This document shows positions 1 through 9,567 of a stretch of 64,000 nucleotides of DNA, one piece after another (within the stretch, counting starts at the first letter, position 1; every line of letters begins with the position of its first letter). A program made the translations under genes and the position numbers. Under the pieces are notes generated by a model, which was given only the letters and a program-made list of their open reading frames with translations, was not told the DNA's origin and did no database searches. Origin of the DNA: Nitrospinaceae bacterium (GTDB taxonomy: Bacteria > Nitrospinota > Nitrospinia > Nitrospinales > Nitrospinaceae); contig JANQEK010000029.1 in assembly GCA_028278405.1 (NCBI GenBank), positions 43,482 through 107,481 of the forward strand. Direction: 5' to 3'.

Positions 1-79
1 ATTCAGCGCGCGTTGGGAGCAAAAGTTTTTTTGAGTTGTTGAAAACCTGAGGTTTCACTTACTTTGAAAGGAGTGGAGA

Positions 80-523
80 ATGAAAAAGGTAACTTTGTTA
101 ACTGTTGTTCTGTTTGCAGGTGTCACGGCCACTGCATTCGCCGGAAACATCAAAACCGGTCAAACGGCTACCTGTAACGATGCAAAATCCATCACCATTT
201 CTGTTGCTAAAATCGCCAACAAAGCTAACTCCAGTGATTTCGGATACACCACCAATGACCGGGGTACCGGAAACGTTGTGGTTTGGAAATCCTCCAACGC
301 CACCACCGTTCCCATCAGCCTGGGACCGAACGATGACAATCGTTCTGTAAATGGTACGGACAAAGGTAAAACCGGTTTGGGACGAATGGGTACCATGGGT
401 CGCAGCAAAGTGGTTCTGACCCGTCAGACGGCTTTCAGCCGCGGTGACTCCATTGGCGATATCAGCGGTAAAGTAACGGTGACCAACACCGGCACGAACC
501 CGGTATCTGTTGCCTGTAACTAA
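80..523 (+). CDS. Small secreted protein of unknown function
   Basis: A 147-residue protein with a clear Sec signal peptide (MKKVTLL, a hydrophobic stretch, then cleavage after about TAFA at residue 21). The mature part is Gly/Thr/Asn-rich and has only two cysteines, one near its N-terminus (ATCND) and one as the penultimate residue, which could form a disulfide closing a beta-rich domain. A strong ribosome site (AGGAGTGGAG) lies directly before the ATG. I do not recognise the family. It stands alone and is followed by a hairpin terminator, so it is probably monocistronic and exported to the periplasm or outside. Confidence 0.75.
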   Translation: MKKVTLLTVVLFAGVTATAFAGNIKTGQTATCNDAKSITISVAKIANKANSSDFGYTTNDRGTGNVVVWKSSNATTVPISLGPNDDNRSVNGTDKGKTGLGRMGTMGRSKVVLTRQTAFSRGDSIGDISGKVTVTNTGTNPVSVACN

Positions 524-570
524 GTAAAGTTTTTCTTTCGGATGCTGTGATTTATTCCGTAGCCCAAAAA

Positions 571-604
571 GAAACAGCCGGCCCACCCCTGAGCCGGCTG
601 TTTC
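571..604 (+). terminator. Hairpin terminator after the secreted protein gene
   Basis: A perfect 12-bp stem (GAAACAGCCGGC with its complement) around a 10-nt loop, 47 bases after the stop codon. There is only a short run of T after the stem, so termination may be less than complete. Confidence 0.7.
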
Positions 605-665
605 ACTTTGTGCCCTCCTTAACCCATCCTTGAAGTCACACTTTCTACCTTAATTAACTCCCGGA

Positions 666-866
666 TTAACCAAGAGCCTCTTCATCAGGATTTTCTTTTT
701 TCATGAAGTTCTGCAACACATCAAAACAATAATTGGGATCGGTCCGGTTGTCGTAACCGCTGTCCCCCATCGACTCCAGAAATCCGATGCGGGCATTCTT
801 CTTATTGGTTCTGATTTGTTCGCGCGCTTTCTTGTCGGGTCCGCCAGGCTGCATCATCTTGCTCAT
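666..866 (-). CDS. Small charged cytosolic protein, unknown
   Basis: A 66-residue ORF starting MSKMMQPGGPDKKAREQ. It is hydrophilic with no signal peptide or membrane segment, and a GGAAGAG ribosome site stands about 6 bases before the ATG. Residues around YDNRTDPNYCFDVLQNFMKK suggest a compact helical C-terminus. No family is recognised. It is called as real because of its ribosome site and protein-like composition, and because nothing competes on the other strand. Confidence 0.55.
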   Translation of the reverse strand: MSKMMQPGGPDKKAREQIRTNKKNARIGFLESMGDSGYDNRTDPNYCFDVLQNFMKKENPDEEALG

Positions 867-1268
867 CTCAAACTCTTCCGATTAAAGATTCATGAAGCAA
901 TCATCAATACCTTTACTGTTATAGTAACAAGCAAGATAGATGCCAACAATACCCAAAAACTACCCCTTTCAGTTAGCCCTAAGTATTCAATATATTAGAA
1001 AAATATGAGATTTTTACGGTCTGTTCACGAGGGCCGGATTTTGACACTTCCCGTCGCTCCTCAAGGCCCATTTTTGTCTCTTACCCCTCATGCCGGGGAA
1101 AACCCCCTGAATTTTTTGAGGCTTATCAAGAGCCTCTCAATCGGTTAAACTAGACCCCCCAGCGCTGGGCAAGCCCCGGAGCAGATTTTGTTTATCCTTT
1201 CACCCCTGGCTTCAGCGAAAAACACATGTTTAAAGTTACCAGCGGAGGTACTCCGCAAAGGACTGTTC
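867..1268. other. Non-coding stretch upstream of gltX
   Basis: About 400 bases without a convincing gene. It contains a -35-like TTGACA (1041-1046) without a good -10 partner, and a 6-bp inverted repeat (1118-1123 with 1131-1136) that is not followed by T in either direction. It probably carries the gltX promoter, but I cannot place it. Confidence 0.4.
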
Positions 1269-2669
1269 ATGACTGAAGAAGTACGCGTCCGGTTCGCGCC
1301 CAGCCCCACCGGTTTCCTGCATATCGGCGGGGTGCGCACCGCCCTCTTCAACTGGCTGTTCGCGCGCCACCACAAAGGCAAATTCATTCTGAGAATCGAG
1401 GACACCGACCGCGAACGCTCGACTGAGAACTCGATTCAGGAAATCATCGAATCAATGCAATGGCTGGGGCTCGATTGGGACGAGGGACCCTTCCGCCAGA
1501 TGGAACGGCAAGACCTCTACAAGGAAAAGGTCGATCAACTGCTGAGGGAAGGGAAGGCATACCGCTGTTACTGTTCTCCGGAGGATCTGGAGCGCCGCCG
1601 CAAACTGGCGATGGACCAGGGCGCCAAGCCGAAATACGACGGCACCTGCCGCGGCCGCAAGGACCAGCCGAATGAGCCGCACGTCGTGCGCTTCCTGTGC
1701 CCGCAAACGGGCAACGTCGTCGTCAAAGACCTCCTGCGCGGCAACGTGGAGTTCGACGTGGCGGAACTCGACGACTTCATCATCCTGCGCACCGACGGCA
1801 CGCCGACCTATAACTTCGTCGTGGTGGTGGACGACGCCGATATGCGCATCACCCACGTTATCCGGGGCGATGATCATCTGTCCAATACCCCCCGGCAGGC
1901 GCTGATGTACGACGCTCTCAATTTCCCGCGGCCGCAGTTCGCGCACATCAGCATGATCCTCGGCGCCGACAAATCACGCCTATCGAAACGCCACGGCGCG
2001 ACGGCCACCCTCGCCTACCGCGATATGGGCTACCTGCCCAATGCGCTGATCAATTACCTAGCACGCCTCGGCTGGTCCCACGGCGACCAGGAATTGTTCA
2101 CACAGCAGGAAATGATCGAACACTTTTCACTGGAGCATGTGACGATTTCCGCTGCGGTGTTCAATCCTGAAAAACTGTTATGGGTCAACGAGCAGTGGAT
2201 TCAGAAGTCCACGCCGGAGGAACTGGTCGAACCCTTTGAAGCAGCTCTCATTAAAGAAGGCATTCTGAACGAGGGTCACGGCAAAACGCAAGACGACCTC
2301 ATGAAAGTCATCCCCGCCCTCCAACCACGCGCCAAAACGCTGATTGAAATGGCCCACGGCGCTGAGTTTTACCTAAAGGATGAAGTGGTATTTGACGAGA
2401 AAGCGAAAGCCAAGTTTTTAACACCGGAAGTGAAGCCTTTGTTTGAGAAACTGGTGGCGGGGTTGGAGGGAATGGAGGAGCCGTTGGACCACGACGCTGT
2501 CGAAGCCCTGTTCAAACAGACCGTCAAAGAAGCCGGACTCAAACTCGGCAAACTCGCCCAGCCCGTCCGTGTCGCCCTCACCGGCAAAACTGCCTCCCCT
2601 GGAATTTATGATGTGGTGCTCCTGCTGGGGAAAGAGAGAACCATTGAGCGGTTAAAGAACGCCTTATAG
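1269..2669 (+). CDS. gltX: Glutamyl-tRNA synthetase
   Basis: Class I synthetase charging tRNA-Glu (and in many bacteria also tRNA-Gln). The N-terminus has the signature RFAPSPTGFLHIGG, with HIGG as the HIGH-type motif; the second signature is seen as SRLSKRHG. A Cys-x-Cys and a later Cys (YRCYCSPEDL ... GTCRGR) match the zinc-site region of many GltX proteins. The start is set at 1269 rather than the upstream in-frame ATG at 1188 because of the AAAGGA ribosome site and because known GltX proteins begin a few residues before RFAPSP. The resulting 466 residues are normal length. glnS lies 5 kb away, so glutaminyl-tRNA can be made directly. Confidence 0.97.
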   Translation: MTEEVRVRFAPSPTGFLHIGGVRTALFNWLFARHHKGKFILRIEDTDRERSTENSIQEIIESMQWLGLDWDEGPFRQMERQDLYKEKVDQLLREGKAYRCYCSPEDLERRRKLAMDQGAKPKYDGTCRGRKDQPNEPHVVRFLCPQTGNVVVKDLLRGNVEFDVAELDDFIILRTDGTPTYNFVVVVDDADMRITHVIRGDDHLSNTPRQALMYDALNFPRPQFAHISMILGADKSRLSKRHGATATLAYRDMGYLPNALINYLARLGWSHGDQELFTQQEMIEHFSLEHVTISAAVFNPEKLLWVNEQWIQKSTPEELVEPFEAALIKEGILNEGHGKTQDDLMKVIPALQPRAKTLIEMAHGAEFYLKDEVVFDEKAKAKFLTPEVKPLFEKLVAGLEGMEEPLDHDAVEALFKQTVKEAGLKLGKLAQPVRVALTGKTASPGIYDVVLLLGKERTIERLKNAL

Positions 2670-2694
2670 CGTCAGGATAAGGATCAAAATTAGA

Positions 2695-3135
2695 ATGGCT
2701 GATAATTTAACACCGGAAAAACGAAGCAAGATAATGTCTAGCATTAAGGGAAAAAATACCAAACCAGAGTTGGTAGTGAGGTCTATTGCTCACCGTATGG
2801 GATTCCGGTTTCGTCTCCATCGAAAAGATTTACCCGGAAAGCCTGATTTAGTTTTCAAGCGATTCAAAAAGGTAATTTTTGTTCATGGTTGTTTTTGGCA
2901 CCAACACAGAAAATGCCCAATATCGCATTTACCCACAACAAATACTAAGTTCTGGGAAGAAAAATTCAAACAAAATCATTTCAGGGACGAAAAAAACAAA
3001 AGGGAACTAAAAAGGTTGGGGTGGGGAGTTTTAACAATTTGGGAGTGTGAAACCAAAAAGCCCGGGAAGATAATAAAAAAACTTGAAAAATCCCTAAATT
3101 CACATTTACCAAAGCATCTTCATAAAGAGCATTGA
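2695..3135 (+). CDS. vsr: Very-short-patch-repair (Vsr) type endonuclease
   Basis: A 146-residue Vsr homologue. In E. coli, Vsr nicks at T:G mismatches made when 5-methylcytosine deaminates. The catalytic pattern is intact: Asp51 in GKPDLVF, His64 and His69 in VHGCFWH (the same numbers as in E. coli Vsr). The zinc-binding set Cys66, His71, Cys74 and Cys118 is also present. It begins 25 bases after gltX but has the AT-rich composition of the island, not of gltX. It converges with the methyltransferase operon (3196-7711), which presumably makes the 5-methylcytosine it corrects. Alternatively it could be the restriction nuclease of the system, as Vsr-like enzymes of some R-M loci are thought to be. 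Confidence 0.9.
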   Translation: MADNLTPEKRSKIMSSIKGKNTKPELVVRSIAHRMGFRFRLHRKDLPGKPDLVFKRFKKVIFVHGCFWHQHRKCPISHLPTTNTKFWEEKFKQNHFRDEKNKRELKRLGWGVLTIWECETKKPGKIIKKLEKSLNSHLPKHLHKEH

Positions 3136-3195
3136 TTAACTTTTAATATTGAATACTGTGCGAGGAATAAAAAAATATTTCCAGACGATATAACC

Positions 3196-4149
3196 TCATG
3201 GCTTCTGACTAAGGTTCTCAAGAAACTTATTAACCATTGAATCTTGCTCGACCAAATCTTTCCTAATGTCTTTTGCAGTAGTCTCATCAAACTTGAAATT
3301 TTTTACTTTAATCACCATTTTCCCATCTTCATCACTCGTTAATTCTTCCTCTTCATGCGCTAGCAGGTTCCGTTTTTTGCTCGTTTCCCTATATTGCTCT
3401 ATTACTTGATAAAATTTATTATGATCACTCTTGGAATTCTTTGCATCGAAATATTGCTCAAGAATTTCTTTACTTAGCGTTGCGATTCTCAGATCGGACC
3501 AGAAATTAATTGTTGACCCCAAGTATTCCCATGGATCATCATAATTAACTTTTCCAAAATTTCTCAAACGTTCCTCTAGCTTCTTTTTTATTCTTTTTAA
3601 AATTTTTTCGCGAAAAGTATTTTTCTCTTTACCGTCATCGAGAGTTTCATTATAAAAAGTCTTAATAATTTGGAAAATCTTTTTATCAATCCCCGATGTA
3701 GACGCCATTACTATTCCGCGCAAAGAATTCAGATCTAAAACTTTTCGAACAGTGGTCTCAATTACTTTGAAAACCTTGTCGTAAAATGGTTCGCCAGCAC
3801 GTTGGGCTACATAAACACCCTCTAGCTTATGATCCGAAATCACTCGGTGCAAATCCTCGCTACTTACCCCAGAATAGAATACTACCTCAGCGTAAATATT
3901 GTGATCTCTGATTTTTTTGATAAACTCTCCGCCTACAGTTTTGTCATTAAACCTATAATCAACAAGTATTAAATCATAGTTGCTTGAATTATTTAACTCC
4001 GCTTCCAGCTCCTCTATGTTTTCAGACCGAACCGCGCTGATTTGAGCAACAAACCCCAAGTCTTTTAAATGATCCTTAACACCTTCTTCAGTTTCTTCCA
4101 ACCATTCGGCATCATCTTCACACCATAGTATGTTATAGCTCAATCTCAT
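3196..4149 (-). CDS. Response-regulator-like protein with HEPN-like C-terminal domain
   Basis: A 317-residue protein. Residues 1-130 form a CheY-like receiver: acidic pocket E11-D12-D13, phosphoacceptor Asp64 in LVDYRF, and Ser93 (YSG) at the Thr/Ser switch position. The usual conserved Lys is not seen; the expected place reads VYVAQRAG, so phosphorylation chemistry may be altered. The helical C-terminal half (140-317) is not a DNA-binding domain I recognise. It contains KKRNLLAH (R260, N261, H265), which fits the R-N-x3-H active-site motif of HEPN RNases. The gene overlaps the upstream ATPase gene by 4 bases (ATGA), so the two are translated together. Role inferred: output protein of the island, perhaps an RNase switched by the ATPase/kinase partner. 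Confidence 0.75.
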   Translation of the reverse strand: MRLSYNILWCEDDAEWLEETEEGVKDHLKDLGFVAQISAVRSENIEELEAELNNSSNYDLILVDYRFNDKTVGGEFIKKIRDHNIYAEVVFYSGVSSEDLHRVISDHKLEGVYVAQRAGEPFYDKVFKVIETTVRKVLDLNSLRGIVMASTSGIDKKIFQIIKTFYNETLDDGKEKNTFREKILKRIKKKLEERLRNFGKVNYDDPWEYLGSTINFWSDLRIATLSKEILEQYFDAKNSKSDHNKFYQVIEQYRETSKKRNLLAHEEEELTSDEDGKMVIKVKNFKFDETTAKDIRKDLVEQDSMVNKFLENLSQKP

Positions 4150-6488
4150 TTTATTTTAATTCCTATGGCAAAATTCCCTTTTTTACTATTTTCTACAAAT
4201 ACATCGCCCCCAAAATCCTCTGAAACTACTTTTTTTAAATGAAATAATCCCAAACCAGATCCAGAAGTTGTCGTGACTCCCTTTTCAAAAATGCTATCTA
4301 AGTTATCAATATTTTTACTCAAGCCATCCCCATCATTAGACACAATAATTAAATAATTACGACCCTTCTTTGACGCTGAAAATTTGATTTTCCTTGCATT
4401 GGCTTTTTTTGCATTGTTGAGCAGGTTATCAATAACCATAGTTAGCTCCAATGGCCTAAATTTCTTTGCTAGCTGAAGAGACTCAGGGATATTATCTACC
4501 ACGCAAAGATCGCTATATATTTTGAACTCGTCTAAGGTTGATAAATACTTTTTGATAAAAGTGAAAATATCTGCATTTGCCTTTGCTGAAGATATTCTAA
4601 AATTGGCATGAGTTGCAAATCGAGATATTTTTAAGATCTTATTATTTTGCATTTCTATCTTGTCTATGAAATCTTTTGCTTTTTTGGGATCAAAACCTTT
4701 TTCTATTTTTCTCCTGAAATTTATAATCGCTTTTGCGATTGTATCAGCATATAAAATAGTTTGATGATGAAGGTTTATGATGGCATCTAAATCTTCATTG
4801 GCCTGCGCTCGCAAAAAAAGATTTTCACTCGTAAGCTGCTCTGTTGTTTTCCTTATCCTTTCCGCATCCTCCCTTAACTTTTTTGCTTTTTCTTGAAGCT
4901 GAAGGTTTGTTTTCCGCTTTGAAGCGAGCTCTTTTGCCTGACGCTCAATAAATTTAGAAAGGTCTCTTTTATCTACTGGCTCAAGCTGGCTAATTGACAG
5001 CCCAGAAAATCTAGCTTTAATATCGCGAACCAAAATCTCATATGAAGAAATTTCTTTTAGAGCTAAATTTTTAATATAATCCTCATTAAAAATGATATTG
5101 GTAATATTCTCCTTGTCACTTCTTATATAAATAATAGAAGCTAAGGACTCCAAAATAGATTTATCTCTGTCAGCATATTCTATATCGCCTTCTTCTATGT
5201 TAAAGTCATCATCATTTTGGACCTCTCTATTTATTCTGTCCCAATCCAATCCTTCAACCACAAACATCTCCAATTTTCTAAATAAGTTTTGGATATATCC
5301 ATACAACTTGCCATCATTTAGTGAAGAATTTACTTTTTGCTGATTTGAGGTGAGCTCAAGATAAGCTTCGTTATGGACCAATCCTTCCCGGCTAGAGATG
5401 GCAGAAAAGATATCGTCTTTATCAGTTATTTCAACACGGCCAAAAATTTCCCTAGTTCCAAGATACCTACTGTGTCCTTGTTGTTTTCTTCTATCAATAG
5501 CTAACCAATCATTTGTTGGCTCACCATACGGGATTACTCTAAATCCATTTAAGAAAAGAAACACTGAACCAAAATCTACAAGACTATAACCCGTTTCCCT
5601 TTTGAAGAAGGATTTGGCAGGTTGATTCAGGTAGTACAAGGATACGCTAATAGACTTTAAATGCAGATATGGATTTTTTTCGATAAGGGTAAAAATATCA
5701 TGGGCATCATGGCGTAACGTTGTTTTTATTTCTTTTCCTTTTTCATCAATTTCGGAATGTATAGAAGTTGTCCTAAAATCGAGCTTGTCAAAAATCTTAT
5801 TTTCGACTTTTCCATTAACCTGTTTGATTTTTGGAAAATCTGAAGAATGCAAATAAACAGCGAATTTATGATTCGGATCAATTACAAATCGCTCAAGCTC
5901 CCTCCTTAACTTTTTTAACTTTTCACTTCCCCATGAACTACGCAATTCATTAATTACAAGAACAGTTCCTGATTTAAATACTCCCAATCCGGTCTTACTT
6001 TTAAATTCGCGATTGGTAATAATATTAGGAGTCGAATATATATCGCTAACCTTCTTTGTTCTTTCATCAATCTCGTATGCTGTCCAATCAATTGGAAGGT
6101 GAATGATTTCGCCCGAGTTTGCTTTAGTGTATAAATCAAGCTTCTTTCCTAGACGATCACATGAAAACCTACCAATACCTTTACTGCCCGCAAAGGGAAG
6201 CCCCTTCATATTTATTCCGTGTTTTTTGTCCGAATAAGCGATGTTTAGCCATTTGAACTTTATATCGTCGAGAGACATTCCTTGCCCAGCATCTTGAATA
6301 ATAAGTTTAGAGGAGGGGTTAATTTGTATCGCATCGCTAAAATTTATTTTTACATTTTTTGAGCCTGCATCTTTGGAGTTTTTTATAAGTTCAATAATAG
6401 CAACATTGTCGTTATTAATAAGGCCACGCCCCACAATATCCTTTATTCGGGCATGTGCGGCAAAGCTAACTTTTTTTAACTTTTTCAT
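4146..6488 (-). CDS. Dual GHKL ATPase: MORC/Hsp90-like N-terminus plus histidine-kinase-like C-terminus
   Basis: A 780-residue soluble protein with two Bergerat-fold ATPase signatures. The N-terminal one resembles Hsp90/MutL/MORC proteins: ELIKNSKDA (33-41), DAGQGMS (66-72) and GSKGIGRFSCD (101-111). A long coiled coil (about 510-560) leads to a DHp-like helix containing LHHQT (His574/His575, possible phosphoacceptor). A second, histidine-kinase-type ATPase follows: DNLLNNAKKA (687-696), SNDGDG (717-722), IFEKG (733-737) and GSGLGL (743-748). MutL/MORC-like GHKL ATPases are known from prokaryotic restriction-modification loci. It overlaps the methyltransferase gene and the receiver gene by 4 bases each, so it probably senses something (DNA or phage state) and signals to the receiver protein. 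Confidence 0.8.
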   Translation of the reverse strand: MKKLKKVSFAAHARIKDIVGRGLINNDNVAIIELIKNSKDAGSKNVKINFSDAIQINPSSKLIIQDAGQGMSLDDIKFKWLNIAYSDKKHGINMKGLPFAGSKGIGRFSCDRLGKKLDLYTKANSGEIIHLPIDWTAYEIDERTKKVSDIYSTPNIITNREFKSKTGLGVFKSGTVLVINELRSSWGSEKLKKLRRELERFVIDPNHKFAVYLHSSDFPKIKQVNGKVENKIFDKLDFRTTSIHSEIDEKGKEIKTTLRHDAHDIFTLIEKNPYLHLKSISVSLYYLNQPAKSFFKRETGYSLVDFGSVFLFLNGFRVIPYGEPTNDWLAIDRRKQQGHSRYLGTREIFGRVEITDKDDIFSAISSREGLVHNEAYLELTSNQQKVNSSLNDGKLYGYIQNLFRKLEMFVVEGLDWDRINREVQNDDDFNIEEGDIEYADRDKSILESLASIIYIRSDKENITNIIFNEDYIKNLALKEISSYEILVRDIKARFSGLSISQLEPVDKRDLSKFIERQAKELASKRKTNLQLQEKAKKLREDAERIRKTTEQLTSENLFLRAQANEDLDAIINLHHQTILYADTIAKAIINFRRKIEKGFDPKKAKDFIDKIEMQNNKILKISRFATHANFRISSAKANADIFTFIKKYLSTLDEFKIYSDLCVVDNIPESLQLAKKFRPLELTMVIDNLLNNAKKANARKIKFSASKKGRNYLIIVSNDGDGLSKNIDNLDSIFEKGVTTTSGSGLGLFHLKKVVSEDFGGDVFVENSKKGNFAIGIKIK

Positions 6489-7711
6489 CTGGGAAGTAAT
6501 TTTTTAATTGTCAAACCAATAGCCTCTGCCATCAAAGGGGGAACGGCATTGCCGACTTGAGTGTAACGGGGGCATTCCTTTTTTCGCATATTGCCGCCTG
6601 TTGTATACTTGCCTTGGAAAGAGAACCAATCTGGAAAGGATTGTAGCCTGGCGTTTTCCCTTACAGTTAAAATCCGTGGTTCCTTATAGTGCAGGGTGTC
6701 ATCAGGCAATGTGGTAACCGTTGCGGCTAGTTTTTTAGGGTGCAAAGGTGTGAAGGAATGCTTCTTCATATTAAGTTGTTTGCGGTGTTCTTTTGATACG
6801 GATATACCTTTAGGGCACACCTTAAGGACTGTTTTAAATTTTTCCAGAGTTGTCGGCTTATGATTTGGCAACCGAATACTGTTCGGGATGTATCCTGAAG
6901 GGACTCCTTTTCTCATTAGTTTTTGGTAAGGGCTAAGTTCTTCAGGTTGTTCGTATTTTATTTCCCTAAAACCTTTCCCATCTAATGAACCAATAAGATC
7001 TTTCCCACCCACTTCCAAATCCCCAATTGCTTCTAATACAGTTGTGCTATGGCCATTGAGTCTCTTTTTTTTCCTGAAATCCGGAATAAGTGAATCCATG
7101 AACTCAAAGGGATCATTTATGAACTTTCCAATGTCCTTCCTAACGGCTAACATGATGAACCTTGAACGTGGTTGGGGTACCCCGAACTTTGATGCTTCTA
7201 TCATGCTTGGATAAACATGGTACCCACCCCATTTTAAATTTTCCAACCGCTTTTTGACCTTAAGGGAATAAGGTTTTTTCCCATTTTTAAAAGCCGTTTG
7301 GAATCCTTTCACATTTTCTAATAATAAAAACCGTGGCCTGATTAAATCGACTACCTTTATATACTCTGACGTAAGCCTATTCCTATGGTCCCTTGGGTTG
7401 CGGAGCCCAATGTATGAAAAACCTTGGCAAGGGGGCCCCCCGGCAATGAGGTCAATCTTACCCCTTAGTTTTCTTATTTTTTGGGTGTGCTTGCTCAAGA
7501 TTTGTTGGATCGACATGGGTTCACATGGCAACCAATCAGGCCAATCAAATTTATACTTAGAATTTTTCTTACAGAAGTTGTGTGACAGGGTTTGGAAGGC
7601 ATCGGGGGATTTTTCAACAGCGAAAACACCTTTCCAACCTGCCTGCATCAACCCAAGTGAAAGTCCACCGCACCCTGCAAACAGATCAATGAATGTATGA
7701 TTTCGCATCAT
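6485..7711 (-). CDS. dcm: DNA (cytosine-5-)-methyltransferase, Dcm family
   Basis: All main C5-methyltransferase motifs are visible: I (FIDLFAGCGGLSLG, SAM binding), IV with the catalytic cysteine (GGPPCQGFS), VI (LLENVKGF), VIII (QPRSRF) and X (YTQVGNAVPPLMAEA). About 120 residues between motifs VIII and IX form the target-recognition domain; the target sequence cannot be read from it. The ATG at 7711 is used; a TTG nine bases upstream is also in frame. It is first gene of a three-gene operon with 4-base overlaps, opposite a vsr gene. It protects host DNA and probably defines the self-mark of the system. Confidence 0.93.
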   Translation of the reverse strand: MMRNHTFIDLFAGCGGLSLGLMQAGWKGVFAVEKSPDAFQTLSHNFCKKNSKYKFDWPDWLPCEPMSIQQILSKHTQKIRKLRGKIDLIAGGPPCQGFSYIGLRNPRDHRNRLTSEYIKVVDLIRPRFLLLENVKGFQTAFKNGKKPYSLKVKKRLENLKWGGYHVYPSMIEASKFGVPQPRSRFIMLAVRKDIGKFINDPFEFMDSLIPDFRKKKRLNGHSTTVLEAIGDLEVGGKDLIGSLDGKGFREIKYEQPEELSPYQKLMRKGVPSGYIPNSIRLPNHKPTTLEKFKTVLKVCPKGISVSKEHRKQLNMKKHSFTPLHPKKLAATVTTLPDDTLHYKEPRILTVRENARLQSFPDWFSFQGKYTTGGNMRKKECPRYTQVGNAVPPLMAEAIGLTIKKLLPR

Positions 7712-7720
7712 ATTAGGCAA

Positions 7721-7748
7721 ATATTACGACAAATCTTAGGAAAAGCAA
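7721..7748 (-). promoter_or_regulatory. Probable sigma-70 promoter of the dcm operon, nearly leaderless
   Basis: On the minus strand TTGCTT, 16 bases, then TAATAT. The predicted transcription start falls about 3 bases before the ATG at 7711, and no Shine-Dalgarno sequence is present. This suggests a leaderless message. Confidence 0.5.
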
Positions 7749-7805
7749 TAAAATCGAACACAGAGAATTATCTCATATTTTCCAGTAGGTTATAAGGGGA
7801 AGCCA

Positions 7806-9482
<1,677 letters not shown>

Positions 9483-9567
9483 TTCGGGGCTCCCGGGGTT
9501 GCAGTCCCCCGTTCACACTGGGGGTCATAAAGGCAAGTATTGTAGCAGATCGTTCAAGGGTTGGGGA

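Noticed and set aside
1041-1046. TTGACA as the gltX promoter
   Set aside because: No acceptable -10 box at 15-19 bases downstream.
1116-1140. Inverted repeat GAGGCT/AGCCTC as a terminator or T-box before gltX
   Set aside because: Stem of only 6 bp, no T run after it on either strand (the T run precedes it on the plus strand), and no T-box sequence.
2670-7805. Direct repeats or integrase marking the ends of the island
   Set aside because: No repeat of convincing length at the two edges and no integrase or transposase gene inside.
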